A stretch of 64,000 bases of DNA, from the NCBI RefSeq assembly GCF_021440195.1, contig NZ_JAJTSZ010000001.1, positions 496,001 through 560,000 on the forward strand. Direction: 5' to 3'. Positions 19,153 to 28,989 of the stretch are shown in pieces. Numbering within the stretch: position 1 is the stretch's first letter; each line of letters begins with the position of its first letter. Made by a program: the position numbers and the translations under genes. Source of the DNA: Dyadobacter sp. CY356 (GTDB lineage: Bacteria; Bacteroidota; Bacteroidia; Cytophagales; Spirosomataceae). Under the pieces are notes generated by a model. The model was not told the DNA's origin and did no database searches. It saw only the letters and a program-made list of their open reading frames with translations.

Positions 19153-21285
19153 ATGACTACCAGAATATACATACTTCTACTGTTTAGCTATATCCTGATC
19201 AGTGCTCCAACTTTTTCTGCCGACACTTTATCCACTGAGGGTGATGACGGGTATAAGCTTTGGCTAAAATATGAGCCTGTTGCGGATCCGGTTATTAAGG
19301 CTGAATACTTAAAATACACTGCATTTATTTCTGCGTCAGGTAAAGGTGACATTATGCATAGTGCTTCCCGGGAGCTGCAAACAGGGTTGAAAAGTCTTTT
19401 GGGTAAACAGGTTTCGTTGAACAATTCGGGTGGAAATAAATCCGGCGGTATCGTTTTACGACTGGAACCCAATGCAGACAAAAAACCGGAGGAAGGTTAT
19501 CGTATTAAGTTGCTTGCTGGAAACATTGTGATCAGTTCTTCAACGGAAAGCGGCATTTTGTACGGAACTTTTGCCCTGCTGAGACATATGCAAATGCAGC
19601 TTTCAGTCAAAAGCTTGAATCTGACAAGCAGTCCGAAAGTGCAATACCGGATGCTGAATCACTGGGACAATCCGGATGGAACGGTTGAGCGTGGTTATGC
19701 AGGTTCTTCACTTTGGAAATGGTACGAATTGCCGGAGCGCGTGGACCCGCGTTACCTAGATTATGCCCGCGCCAATGCTTCTCTGGGAATTAACGGAACC
19801 GTGCTTAACAACGTAAACGCCAGTGCGCGGTTTATGTCGCAGGAGTACATCGTAAAAGTTGCGGCGGTCGCGAATGTGATGCGGAAATATGGTATCAAAA
19901 CATATTTGTCTGTATACTTTGCCGCGCCAAAAACCCTGGGGGGACTTCCGACTTCCGATCCGCTGGACCCAAAAGTACGCGCCTGGTGGAAAGAAAAAGT
20001 AGCGCAGATATATAAAGAAATTCCGGATTTTGGTGGTTTTCTGGTGAAAGCGAATTCGGAAGGTGAACCCGGTCCGCAAGATTATGGACGGACACATGCA
20101 GATGGTGCCAACATGCTTGCCGAGGCATTTCAGCCGTATGAAGGTATTGTGATTTGGCGGGCTTTTGTTTACAAAGCGGATCCAAATGCGGATCGATTTA
20201 AAGCAGCGTACGAAGAATTTGTGCCGCTGGATGGAAAATTTGATCCGAAAGTAATTGTGCAGGTAAAAAACGGACCGATTGATTTTCAGCCACGTGAGCC
20301 ATTTTCTCCTCTGTTTGGTAATATGCCAAAAACCCCTTTGGGAGTAGAATTTCAGCTGACGCAGGAATACCTTGGTTTTGCCACACATGCGGTTTACGAA
20401 GCACCCATTTTTAAAGAAAATCTGGATTCTGATACCTATGTAAATGGAAAAGGATCGACAGTCGCGAAAGTGGTGGATGGAAGTTTGCATGGTTATTCAC
20501 GCACGCTCATGGCGGGTGTGGCCAACACGGGAAATGCGAAAAACTGGACAGGCCATCCGCTTGCCCAGGCAAACTGGTATGCATTCGGCAGACTGAGCTG
20601 GGATCATACGTTGAGTTCCGAACAGATTGCAAAAGAATGGACAGAGCTGACTTTGACCCGAAATAAAAAAGCGCAGGAAAATATTGTCGGGCTGATGATG
20701 AGATCTCGTGAAATCTATGTGGATTATGATACGCCACTCGGACTTTCGCGGCCCTGGATGGGCGTTCACTTTGCTCCCGAACCCTGGCAAAACAAAGGTT
20801 CCCGGCCTGATTGGACCGCCGTATATTACCATCGTGCAGATTCCACTGGATTGGGATTTGACAGAACTGCTTCCGGAAGTAATGCCCTTGGTCAGTACCG
20901 TCCGGAAGTGCAGCAGCAGTGGAATAATCCTGACAAAACCCCTTTGCCGTATCTTTTGTGGTTTCATCATATAGCCTGGGACAAAAAGCTAAGCACGGGA
21001 CGGACGCTTTGGCAGGAACTTTGCACCCGTTTTTACACTGGTGCCGATTCGGTAGTCTGGATGCAGCAGCAGTGGGATCTGGCCAAACCAAATCTTGATT
21101 CGCAGGTATATACCGATGTGGCCGCGCGACTGAAAGTCCAGCATAGGGAAGCGATCTGGTGGAGAGATGCCTGGGTTTTATATCTGCAAACTTTCGCTAA
21201 ACAACCCATTCCAAAAGGCTTCGAGCCACCGAAGCAGACGTTGGAAGAAGTGAAAAAATCCGTTAATATTTATTTGATGAAATAA
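19153..21285 (+). CDS. aguA: Alpha-glucuronidase, glycoside hydrolase family 67
   Basis: This 710-residue enzyme would remove (4-O-methyl)glucuronic acid from the end of xylo-oligosaccharides made by GH10. The start at 19153 yields a signal peptide (MTTRIYILLLFSYILI). The ATG at 19105 only adds a charged extension. Family features include YKLWLKYEP at the mature N-terminus, YRMLNHWDNPDGTVERGYAG, GFLVKANSEGEPGPQDYGR, VEFQLTQEYLGF and HHIAWDKKLSTGRTLWQEL. Length is usual for GH67. It confirms that glucuronoxylan is the target of the locus. Confidence 0.95.
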   Translation: MTTRIYILLLFSYILISAPTFSADTLSTEGDDGYKLWLKYEPVADPVIKAEYLKYTAFISASGKGDIMHSASRELQTGLKSLLGKQVSLNNSGGNKSGGIVLRLEPNADKKPEEGYRIKLLAGNIVISSSTESGILYGTFALLRHMQMQLSVKSLNLTSSPKVQYRMLNHWDNPDGTVERGYAGSSLWKWYELPERVDPRYLDYARANASLGINGTVLNNVNASARFMSQEYIVKVAAVANVMRKYGIKTYLSVYFAAPKTLGGLPTSDPLDPKVRAWWKEKVAQIYKEIPDFGGFLVKANSEGEPGPQDYGRTHADGANMLAEAFQPYEGIVIWRAFVYKADPNADRFKAAYEEFVPLDGKFDPKVIVQVKNGPIDFQPREPFSPLFGNMPKTPLGVEFQLTQEYLGFATHAVYEAPIFKENLDSDTYVNGKGSTVAKVVDGSLHGYSRTLMAGVANTGNAKNWTGHPLAQANWYAFGRLSWDHTLSSEQIAKEWTELTLTRNKKAQENIVGLMMRSREIYVDYDTPLGLSRPWMGVHFAPEPWQNKGSRPDWTAVYYHRADSTGLGFDRTASGSNALGQYRPEVQQQWNNPDKTPLPYLLWFHHIAWDKKLSTGRTLWQELCTRFYTGADSVVWMQQQWDLAKPNLDSQVYTDVAARLKVQHREAIWWRDAWVLYLQTFAKQPIPKGFEPPKQTLEEVKKSVNIYLMK

Positions 21286-21384
21286 GTTTGTTTAATGGGC
21301 ATATCGGCTGTCAAACCATGAAATAATTGACATTCTTACCCTTCATTCGAACAAATGTGCTCACTTAAAACTGTGCACTCGCTA

Positions 21385-21392
21385 TACCTTTG
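21385..21392 (+). promoter_or_regulatory. Candidate internal promoter before the DUF1080 gene
   Basis: TACCTTTG at 21385-21392 is an exact TAnnTTTG match in a 213-bp gap, the longest inside the plus-strand xylan run. It would give a leader of about 100 nt for the DUF1080 and symporter genes. No TTG is present at the expected distance. Confidence 0.35.
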
Positions 21393-21498
21393 CCTGCTTA
21401 TCGGCTAATCATATCCTGAGAAAGCCGGGCTGCGTATAGTGCGCGGCGAACAACACATTTGCACATTAGTAATTTCAATTAAAACATTAGAAACCACG

Positions 21499-22203
21499 AT
21501 GAAGAAAAGTCTTTTGATACTAGCCATCACCTTATTATTTGTCTGGGAAGCTTCCGCACAGGAAAAAGTTGAGGCGGACAATAAATTATCCAAAAAAGAA
21601 AAGTCTGAAGGCTGGAAATTACTTTGGGATGGGGTAACAACCAAAGGCTGGAAAAGCGGTAATTCCGAAAGTTTTCCGACAAAGGGATGGTCGGTGGATG
21701 GCGGTTTGTTGAAAGTTTTAAAGAATGGCAAAGGCGGAGATATCATCACCGATCGGAAATACGAAAACTTTATCCTGAAAGTCGATTTTAAAATTACAGA
21801 TGGAGCCAATAGCGGTATCAAATATTTCATAAACCGCGGCGGAATCGGATGTGAATATCAGATTCTGGATGATCAGCAACATCCGGATGCGAAGGGCGGC
21901 GTTGCCGGAAATCGCACGCTGGGATCTTTGTATGACCTCATTACTGCTTCACCCGACAAGCCATTTAACAAGGAACAGTTCAATACTGCGATGATCGTTG
22001 TGAAGGGCAACCACGTTGAACACTGGCTGAATAATATCAAGGTCGTCGAATATGAGCGAAACAATCAGATGTGGAAGGCTTTGGTCCATTACAGCAAGTA
22101 TAAGGGATACGCTGATTTTGGTGCAGCTGCACAGGGCAACATCCTGCTTCAGGAACACGGCGATGAGGTTTGGTTTAAAAATATAAAAATATTAGTGCTT
22201 TAA
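21499..22203 (+). CDS. DUF1080 secreted protein (3-keto-disaccharide hydrolase family)
   Basis: This 234-residue protein starts at 21499 with a signal peptide ([15 protein letters not shown] to ASAQ). An upstream ATG at 21439 is less likely. The mature part is a concanavalin-like DUF1080 domain: [44 protein letters not shown] and [11 protein letters not shown]. The closing [12 protein letters not shown] is typical. Some members of this family cleave 3-keto-glycosides made by Gfo/Idh/MocA dehydrogenases, and such an enzyme is encoded at 8017. The pairing is suggestive, but I infer rather than see the substrate. Confidence 0.85.
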   Translation: MKKSLLILAITLLFVWEASAQEKVEADNKLSKKEKSEGWKLLWDGVTTKGWKSGNSESFPTKGWSVDGGLLKVLKNGKGGDIITDRKYENFILKVDFKITDGANSGIKYFINRGGIGCEYQILDDQQHPDAKGGVAGNRTLGSLYDLITASPDKPFNKEQFNTAMIVVKGNHVEHWLNNIKVVEYERNNQMWKALVHYSKYKGYADFGAAAQGNILLQEHGDEVWFKNIKILVL

Positions 22204-22267
22204 TTCGCTGTTAACCGGGAAGTTATATTCAATTAATACATCATCGAAAAATAAATTATACTTATCA

Positions 22268-23884
22268 ATGAAGCAGTTACAGTCGCTGGATTACATTATT
22301 TTCTTTGTTTACTTCATCATTGTTTCAGTGTATGGCTACTGGATTTACCACCGTAAAAAAAGCGAAGCCGCGTCCACCAAAGATTTCTTTCTGGCCGAAG
22401 GATCGCTGACCTGGTGGGCAATCGGCGCATCTTTGATTGCTTCCAATATTTCTGCCGAACAGTTTATCGGGATGTCCGGAAATGGGTTTTCTATGGGACT
22501 GGCCATATCAAGCTATGAATGGATGGCGGCTGCAACACTCGTGATCGTCGCGCTTTTCTTCATGCCGATCTATCTGAAAAACAAGATTTTTACTATGCCT
22601 CAGTTTCTAAGTCAGCGTTATAATCCTACGGTGAGTCTGATTATGGCGATTTTCTGGCTGGGCTTGTATATTTTGGTCAATCTGACTTCGATCCTGTATC
22701 TGGGTGCGTTGGCCGTATCTGGTATCTCCGGACTGGATTTCGATCTTTGTATGTGGGGACTCGCTATTTTCTCCATCATCATCACAATTGGCGGGATGAT
22801 GGTGATCGGTTTTACAGACGTTATCCAGGTATTTTTTCTGATCATCGGCGGACTTGCGACAAGTTATATTGCCATCAATCTGGTGTCTGATAATTTTGAT
22901 ACGACTGGTCTTTTGAATGGTTTGAAAATGATGACACAGCATCACGACGATCATTTCCATATGATTTTCAAAGAAGGCAGCACCCATTATATGGAGCTTC
23001 CCGGGCTGACCGTTTTGCTCGGCGGTATGTGGATTGTAAACCTGAACTATTGGGGATGTAATCAGTATATTACCCAACGAGCTCTTGGAGCAGATCTCAA
23101 AACAGCGCGTAACGGACTTTTGTTTGCAGCCTTTCTGAAACTTTTGATGCCTGTTATTGTCGTGTTGCCCGGAATTGCAGCCTACACACTTTACAACCAG
23201 GGATTATTTCAACAGGAAATGACTGAAAACGGCGTTATCGTTGCCGATAAGGCATATCCTGTTTTACTGAACTTATTGCCGGCCGGCCTGAAAGGACTTT
23301 CTTTTGCAGCTCTTACCGCAGCAATCGTAGCGTCGCTGGCAGGAAAGGCCAATAGTATCTCAACAATTTTCACCCTGGATATTTTTAAAATTTATATTGG
23401 GAAGAATAAAACAGAAGCACAGCTCGTGACCATCGGCCGGATTGTGATTGTAATCTCGATGATTTTAGCGATTCTGGTTTCTCCTTACATGGGTATAGAC
23501 AAGGCGGGAGGTTTTCAGTTTATTCAACAAATGACCGGACTGCTGTCGCCGGGAATTTTCGCTTCCTTTATTATGGGATTTTTCTGGAAACGCAGCAATT
23601 CCGCCGGAGCGTTATTTGCCATCGTCGGCGGATTTATTGTAGCTCTGGCGATGCACAACAACTGGCTTCCGTTTGCAGACTGGACGCAGGTTCCGTTTCT
23701 GGATAGAATGGGGTGGGTTTTTGTAATTTGTATTGTTGGCATGTTTGTTCTGAGTTATGTTTTGCCAGACGAGAAAAAAGGCCTTGTGATTGATCCGTCC
23801 ATGTTCAGAGCGCACAAGGGTTTTGTATTTGGGGCGGTAGTTATCTTGGTTATGCTGATTGGTTTATATATTTATTTCTGGTAG
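22268..23884 (+). CDS. Sodium/solute symporter (SSS family), probable xylose or sugar importer
   Basis: This 538-residue inner-membrane protein has about 14 hydrophobic segments. It would import the liberated monosaccharide or glucuronic acid with sodium. SGLT-like signatures are DFFLAEGSLTWWAIGASLIASNISAEQFIGMSG near the N-terminus (the unwound first helix) and FAALTAAIVASLAGKANSISTIFTLDI in the middle, which includes the sodium-site serines. It is the last gene of the plus-strand xylan run and is followed by a good terminator. Confidence 0.93.
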   Translation: MKQLQSLDYIIFFVYFIIVSVYGYWIYHRKKSEAASTKDFFLAEGSLTWWAIGASLIASNISAEQFIGMSGNGFSMGLAISSYEWMAAATLVIVALFFMPIYLKNKIFTMPQFLSQRYNPTVSLIMAIFWLGLYILVNLTSILYLGALAVSGISGLDFDLCMWGLAIFSIIITIGGMMVIGFTDVIQVFFLIIGGLATSYIAINLVSDNFDTTGLLNGLKMMTQHHDDHFHMIFKEGSTHYMELPGLTVLLGGMWIVNLNYWGCNQYITQRALGADLKTARNGLLFAAFLKLLMPVIVVLPGIAAYTLYNQGLFQQEMTENGVIVADKAYPVLLNLLPAGLKGLSFAALTAAIVASLAGKANSISTIFTLDIFKIYIGKNKTEAQLVTIGRIVIVISMILAILVSPYMGIDKAGGFQFIQQMTGLLSPGIFASFIMGFFWKRSNSAGALFAIVGGFIVALAMHNNWLPFADWTQVPFLDRMGWVFVICIVGMFVLSYVLPDEKKGLVIDPSMFRAHKGFVFGAVVILVMLIGLYIYFW

Positions 23885-23912
23885 ATTTTTTCAATTGAAA
23901 TTTAGAAAGTTA

Positions 23913-23947
23913 GCCCTGGGAGAAGTCTTCCTGGGGCCTTTTTTTTG
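23913..23947 (+). terminator. Rho-independent terminator after the xylan operon
   Basis: GCCC...GGGC and GGGAG...CTTCC arms form a hairpin with an AAGT loop at about 23913-23938. It is followed directly by a run of eight or more T (23939-23947). It lies 29 bp after the symporter stop codon. Confidence 0.75.
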
Positions 23948-23974
23948 TTAATTTGAAACTCTGTGTCACGATAA

Positions 23975-24169
23975 TCAATCATCTTTTTTCCTAATCCAGC
24001 GGGCAGTACTGACCAGCAGTATTAAGTTCAGCAGTATCGCGAAATACCAAACCCAGCTTTTGCCTTCGCCTATCTTGTTAAACAGGAACCCTGACAAGAA
24101 CCCGAGACAACCCAAATAGCTTATCCGGGCATTCCTTGATACCAACATATTTTTAATATCCATTACCAT
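23975..24169 (-). CDS. Small two-helix membrane protein of unknown function
   Basis: This short minus-strand frame encodes 64 residues (or 62 from the second Met at 24163). There are two probable membrane segments: SYLGCLGFLSGFLF and WVWYFAILLNLILLVSTARW. The tail is charged (IRKKDD) and should face the cytoplasm. It is convergent with the symporter gene and lies just beyond that gene's terminator. I do not recognise a family. The membrane pattern favours a real gene, but the short length leaves doubt. Confidence 0.5.
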   Translation of the reverse strand: MVMDIKNMLVSRNARISYLGCLGFLSGFLFNKIGEGKSWVWYFAILLNLILLVSTARWIRKKDD

Positions 24170-24291
24170 TTTTCTGGGATCGTTTTACAATTAACAGTTA
24201 AAAAAAAGCTAAGAATTGTTCCTCATATTCAATATTAGAAGACAATGACGAAAGCACCTGATATGAATTTTAAACTTTATTATAAACTGAA

Positions 24292-24331
24292 AAAACTGGT
24301 GCGCCGAACAATATAGCGGCACACCAGTTTT
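24292..24331 (-). terminator. Terminator of the GH30 gene
   Basis: AAAACTGGTG (24292-24301) pairs with CACCAGTTTT (24322-24331). On the minus strand the stem ends in a run of six T. It lies 49 bp beyond the GH30 stop codon. Confidence 0.75.
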
Positions 24332-24379
24332 TAGTTAATATCTACCTGAAACCGTCATTTGTTATGTGCAAACCAGACT

Positions 24380-27300
24380 TTAATCCCTTACAAATGATCC
24401 CGTAAAGTTGTCCAGGCGATAGAAATACATTCCCTGACTAAGTGCTGAAACATCAATGACATTCTGTCCATCTCCTGTAACTTCAGTCTGGTGAATGATC
24501 TGGCCAAGCATATTCAGGATGGTCAGTTTCCCAGCAACTTTATTTCCTTTGAGATCAATTGTGAGCATGTCCCTTACCGGGTTTGGATATATAACTACCG
24601 GCTTTGTATAAGTATTATTTACCGATTTTACCTGAGAATATGCGTAGGTTCCGTCCAGATCCGTTTGTTTTAAACGGTAATAACTTATTCCTGCGAGTGG
24701 GAGAGGGTCAGTTGCGGAATAGTGGTTTTCGGACGTGCTGTTTACTTTACCCTCAATGAATGCTATTTTCTCAAACCGTTTTGCATCAGTGCTTCGCTCG
24801 ATGTCAAAGCCGGCATTATTCTCTTCAGAGTAAGTGGTCCAATCCAGACGTACGCTATTTTCGATAAACTTGGCATTGAACATTCCCAATCGAACGGGTA
24901 GGGCACTTTCATCCAAAGTCAGTTCAAGGCTCGTCGCCATTGTAGGCAGGCCCGGTGCAAGGTATGCGCCAAAGGAATTGATCGTCGGCTGGGACGCACC
25001 GGTTGCCCTCGTGAATGTAACGGTTCCGCTGTTATTGGTAAGATAATAGCCATTGACCGGTGTTTTAATCGCGATAAAAACGCCACCCGTTATCCCAACC
25101 TGCATATTACGCGCCGTACTTGCCTGGATTTCGCCGTTTGCCGAACCTTGTCTCAGGTTTGCAGAAGAAGCAATAGCGCCAGTTCCTTCAAATGTGAAAG
25201 TCCCCACGCCATTAACCAAAACAGGCGTATTGGCTGGAATTTTGGAGGTCGTAATAATTTTACCAACGACTTTCGGATCTGTAAATTCCAGCGTATAGGC
25301 TTTGACGCCTGTCGGAATATTGGATTCAAAAGGTAAAACCAGCATTCTCATCCCGTCTAGCGTAACGCTATAGGTAGCAGTTGTAGCGGTGAAACCCATC
25401 GGCGGGTAAAAATCACCACCCATATCGCTGAGTTCAAGTTTTTCCGCAATCGTTCCGTTTACAACGTTTGTTTTGTTATTCAAAACACCGCTTGGTGTGT
25501 AAAATACGCTGTTTTTGTTGGCCGCGGCAGCATGCCAGTCAGTTTGTGGATTAATATCGGTTGCCTCGGTAAAATCAAGAGAGGTATATCCGGGATCATT
25601 CAGGCAATCTAATAAATAGCTATCTGAATCACTGTAAATGCCTGAAAATTTATAACCTTTTTCATTACCAACAGCCAGATAAACATCCTGAAATTTGAAG
25701 GTAAGCAGGGAACTAAAATTGTTATTATACATGGAAATAATCCCTGTGATACCGTCTGGAAGCACATCTTCTGAAATGTCGAAAACCCAGTCAAAATTAT
25801 CCCTTCTCGCAAAATTAATCGTCCCATAATTGTGAGATGCTACCGCCCCGGCCTTATTGACATAGTAAAGGGTGGCATTACTTGATGTGTAAAGATTACT
25901 GGATGACAGACTTTCTACACGGAATACCAGTCGGTTAAACTTTCCTGTAAGTTGTAAAAATCCATTACTGGCATCTTTATTGGCACTAAAAAGTGGCATG
26001 TCAACTTTATGCCCAGCTGTTTTACCGCTCAATTGATAGGCGGTTCCAAAGGTTGGGTTGGTAACCGTTTGGGCTTCTACTTTTTGATAATTAATCAGCT
26101 GGCTGACCATTTGTGATACTTCCCGCTCTCCGCTTTTATCAAACACAAGTGTAGTGATGCTTGATGAGCCAATGGCTACACTTGGGCGGGCCGTCTCTCC
26201 TGTAAATGTGATGTTGTTTTCTACCAAACTTGTGGTTTCAGTGGTAGTTATTGCTTTTCCGGAGGCGGAAAGAAATGGCAAATCCACAGATAAATTGTAG
26301 GAATTAGCAGAAGAATTGATCACCATCACAAACACTTTGTCGCCAGCTTCCGAGATGTAGGAAGACCCGCTCAATTGTCCTGTATTATCGTTCCATGTGT
26401 TTTGTATGCGCTGTGCACCTGTGACATATTTTGCATAATGGGAGAGAATATTTCCTCGTTTGTTAATTTCTCCTGCAACCGTACCAAACTGCCCGTCACC
26501 CATCATGCCATAATAACGCTTGGTGGCATAATGCACCCATGCATTTACGTTGGCCAGCATAGCATCATTGATCTTCGTGGCAAAATCGAAGGCGTCGCTT
26601 TGCCAGTTGTAATTCCTGGCAGTTCCGCTTGAATTCCAGTTGATCAGAAATTCTGTCATCCATACTTCTTTCCCCTGAGCCTGCACATTTAATAAGCCGG
26701 ATTGGATCGCCCCATACTGATGTCCGCCGAAAATCTCAAAATTGGCCAAAACCGCAGGATCCAAAAAAGCGTTGGCGTAAGTATCAGTAATACCCACGCT
26801 TTCAGGAGCAATAACTTTACAATTAATTTTGGCACCCTGCTCTTTAATGAACTTGGCCATTTGAGCAGGCGTCCAGATACAACCGGCATAGTCAACCTGG
26901 TAATCTGGCTCATTTTGCAGTGAAATCGCGTACAGGTCAACGTTGTTGGTTTTGAGATAAGTTACGAAGTTATCCAGATATTGAGCATAATCTGCATAAT
27001 GTTCCTCTGCCAGATAAACGGGCCTGACAGTACCAGTTTCATCCGTATAGCGTGAGGCGGTTGTGTTATAGGTTTTCCATTCTGCGGGCATAGTCCATGG
27101 AGATGCAAATATTTTCAGCCCGAGAGACTGCGCAAGTTGAGCAGTGCTAAGCGCCTGGGGCCAGTTTTCCTCTCCGATCGGGATGTATATACGCATGATG
27201 TTATAACCGGCTTCACTATTTTGTCCCCACATTTTTCTGATTTCGTCATCAGTCATGTGATTGTAGCCAAACTGCGGACTATTTACAAAGCCGCCGAAAC

Positions 27301-27439
27301 CTGTAATTTTCTGATACGAAACGTCCTTGTTGAGCTTAATAGTTGCAGTTTTTGCCTGTGCAAAAACTGGGTGATGAAACATGCTCAAAAGAACCAATAA
27401 AATTGCTTTTTTGAAAAGTCTGAGTATTTTTCCCGTCAT
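24380..27439 (-). CDS. GH30 family xylanase-like hydrolase with T9SS C-terminal sorting domain
   Basis: This 1019-residue protein is predicted to be secreted by the type IX system. The signal peptide ends near PVFAQ (residue 28). The GH30 barrel and side sandwich span about 35-440, with KITGFGGFVNSP, acid/base Glu177 in SLQNEPDY and nucleophile Glu263 in WMTEFLINW. A long linker and beta-rich region follow. A fibronectin-like segment (about 855-930, VRLDWTTYSEENNAGFDIER) leads into the sorting tail (YPNPVRDMLTIDL, GMYFYRL). GH30 members include glucuronoxylan-specific endoxylanases. The location beside the xylan locus supports that, but glucanase activity is not excluded. Confidence 0.88.
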   Translation of the reverse strand: MTGKILRLFKKAILLVLLSMFHHPVFAQAKTATIKLNKDVSYQKITGFGGFVNSPQFGYNHMTDDEIRKMWGQNSEAGYNIMRIYIPIGEENWPQALSTAQLAQSLGLKIFASPWTMPAEWKTYNTTASRYTDETGTVRPVYLAEEHYADYAQYLDNFVTYLKTNNVDLYAISLQNEPDYQVDYAGCIWTPAQMAKFIKEQGAKINCKVIAPESVGITDTYANAFLDPAVLANFEIFGGHQYGAIQSGLLNVQAQGKEVWMTEFLINWNSSGTARNYNWQSDAFDFATKINDAMLANVNAWVHYATKRYYGMMGDGQFGTVAGEINKRGNILSHYAKYVTGAQRIQNTWNDNTGQLSGSSYISEAGDKVFVMVINSSANSYNLSVDLPFLSASGKAITTTETTSLVENNITFTGETARPSVAIGSSSITTLVFDKSGEREVSQMVSQLINYQKVEAQTVTNPTFGTAYQLSGKTAGHKVDMPLFSANKDASNGFLQLTGKFNRLVFRVESLSSSNLYTSSNATLYYVNKAGAVASHNYGTINFARRDNFDWVFDISEDVLPDGITGIISMYNNNFSSLLTFKFQDVYLAVGNEKGYKFSGIYSDSDSYLLDCLNDPGYTSLDFTEATDINPQTDWHAAAANKNSVFYTPSGVLNNKTNVVNGTIAEKLELSDMGGDFYPPMGFTATTATYSVTLDGMRMLVLPFESNIPTGVKAYTLEFTDPKVVGKIITTSKIPANTPVLVNGVGTFTFEGTGAIASSANLRQGSANGEIQASTARNMQVGITGGVFIAIKTPVNGYYLTNNSGTVTFTRATGASQPTINSFGAYLAPGLPTMATSLELTLDESALPVRLGMFNAKFIENSVRLDWTTYSEENNAGFDIERSTDAKRFEKIAFIEGKVNSTSENHYSATDPLPLAGISYYRLKQTDLDGTYAYSQVKSVNNTYTKPVVIYPNPVRDMLTIDLKGNKVAGKLTILNMLGQIIHQTEVTGDGQNVIDVSALSQGMYFYRLDNFTGSFVRD

Positions 27440-27890
27440 TGTTTTAAGAGATTAATGGTTAGTATTTATGTCTTTATAAGGTTTTCGGAGGGAATTTTAA
27501 TTTGAAGCTTCAGGAGTAATTATCGCAGCTGAATGCGATTAGATTTTACCATATCTATAATTTGATTAATAAAAAATGTAATTTTATTTAGCAAATTAAG
27601 GGAGATAAGAAATGAAACTATGACACAAATCGTCAAATTTCGGGTAGGAATGTTTGACCAGGTAAAAAAATGTGGCTATTGTTCTGGTTTTTTTTATTCA
27701 AAGTGAGGCGTCCAAGAATTTTGAAGAATCCGCAGGGGGATTAAAGCATTTTCGGCGTGTAATTTTTACCGCAATCGAAAGACATATATTAAGAAGGGTT
27801 ATCTTTTTTGAAAAGCTTAAAGGCAGTGAATTGTTCAATAAAATTTTTATTCCTTTCGAATTTATATGATCGTTGCTGAAAATAAGTTGT
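27440..27890. other. 450-bp gap between GH30 and AraC genes
   Basis: This is very AT-rich sequence upstream of the minus-strand GH30 gene. The GH30 promoter must lie here, but I find no minus-strand match to TAnnTTTG. A 65-codon plus-strand frame at 27672-27869 has no family features and I do not call it. No repeat or hairpin stands out. Confidence 0.4.
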
Positions 27891-28778
27891 TTAACCTAAA
27901 ACAGACGAAACCGAAATACTTCTTCTGTAAATCCCAGGCGGGCGCCCGGTAAATTTTTTAAAAGTTCTGCTAAAATGGGAGAGGCTTTCAAAGCCGGTAA
28001 GTTCAGCAATTTCGGAACTGGTTGCGTTGCTGGTGGCCATGATATGTACTGCCCGTTCGATGCGCGTCTGGTATATATAAGACAACGGTCTCGTTCCGCA
28101 ATATTTTTCAAATTGCCGGGAAAAATATTCTGTGTTTAAGTTGGCTCTTTCTGCAAGTATTTTAACACTGAGCGGTAAATGCAGATTGATATAAATGTAA
28201 CGCATTGCGTCAAGAATTTTGACAGGTATGATCCTGGTATCCTCCGTCTGAAAAATTTCCAGCATGGTAAACCTGGATAACAATTGGAAAAGAATACCCT
28301 GCGTTTCAAGGAAGTTTGAAAATTTTTGTTGATTGTTAAGTTCCTGATATTCTTTGTAGTAAATATTTTTTTCATATACTTCCGGATTGTCAGAACGGTT
28401 AATTCCTCTACCGGGATTAATATCTACAAGTCGTTGAAAATTGATTTGGTCGATATCGCTGGCCTTAACCTTGTGAATATTTCTCAGATGTGAAAACAAC
28501 GAAATGCCATTATCCGACTCTTCAAAAAACTGAACAAAATACTGACTGAGATAGGTGTCACAAACCAGATTGCAAAGTGTATAGGATGGAATAATATAAA
28601 GATAGCCGGCTTCCAGACGCAGTGTTTTAGAGGTATCAGAAATTTTCCCTTCGCCTCCGTCAACGTAATAAATACGGTGATAAGGGCTGATTACATTTTT
28701 GTAATTCCACTTCGAATCCAGCTTTACATAGTCAGTATTTAGCAAAGAAAGCGTTTGCTTCAAAAATCGTTTATTCAT
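27891..28778 (-). CDS. AraC family transcriptional regulator
   Basis: This 295-residue regulator has an N-terminal cupin-type sensing domain (about 20-110, YHRIYYVDGGEGKI, LEAGYLYIIPSYTLC). A C-terminal pair of helix-turn-helix motifs spans about 190-290 (LSVKILAERANLNTEYFSRQFEKYCG and SEIAELTGFESLSHFSRTFKKFTGRPPG). It is divergent from the GH29 fucosidase gene. Direct repeats with the 21-bp spacing expected for AraC sites lie between them. It probably senses a sugar and activates the fucosidase. It may also influence the GH30 gene downstream of it. Confidence 0.9.
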   Translation of the reverse strand: MNKRFLKQTLSLLNTDYVKLDSKWNYKNVISPYHRIYYVDGGEGKISDTSKTLRLEAGYLYIIPSYTLCNLVCDTYLSQYFVQFFEESDNGISLFSHLRNIHKVKASDIDQINFQRLVDINPGRGINRSDNPEVYEKNIYYKEYQELNNQQKFSNFLETQGILFQLLSRFTMLEIFQTEDTRIIPVKILDAMRYIYINLHLPLSVKILAERANLNTEYFSRQFEKYCGTRPLSYIYQTRIERAVHIMATSNATSSEIAELTGFESLSHFSRTFKKFTGRPPGIYRRSISVSSVLG

Positions 28779-28808
28779 TATTCATGACAAAATAGACCTG
28801 AAATTAGT

Positions 28809-28841
28809 AAAAGTCTGTTTAAGTCAAAAAAAAGTCTGTTT
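28809..28841 (+). promoter_or_regulatory. 21-bp-spaced direct repeat, candidate AraC operator
   Basis: AAAAGTCTGTTT occurs at 28809-28820 and again, identical, at 28830-28841. The start-to-start distance is 21 bp, two turns of the helix, which is the spacing of tandem AraC half-sites. The pair ends just upstream of the expected -33 region of the GH29 promoter. Confidence 0.6.
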
Positions 28842-28869
28842 TTGTATAATTATTCTAAAATGAGGCGTG

Positions 28870-28877
28870 TAGTTTTG
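28870..28877 (+). promoter_or_regulatory. Candidate -7 box of the GH29 gene
   Basis: TAGTTTTG matches TAnnTTTG exactly. The nearest TTG (28842-28844) is 25 bp upstream, longer than the usual 19-21, so activation by the regulator bound at 28809-28841 would be expected. Confidence 0.45.
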
Positions 28878-28989
28878 ACATTCAGCAGAATGAGAAAAAT
28901 GAATTTTGTTCTGGAAAGATTTGCAGGCAATTCCGGAAAATTAAAATGAGATTGATAAAAGTTAAAATAAACAACAGCAGTACCAGCAT

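Noticed and set aside
19756-20490. 244-codon minus-strand frame inside the GH67 gene
   Set aside because: It is antisense to a well-supported alpha-glucuronidase, with no domain of its own.
27672-27869. 65-codon plus-strand frame in the GH30/AraC gap
   Set aside because: It has no family feature and unusual composition, and it sits in very AT-rich DNA where chance frames are common.
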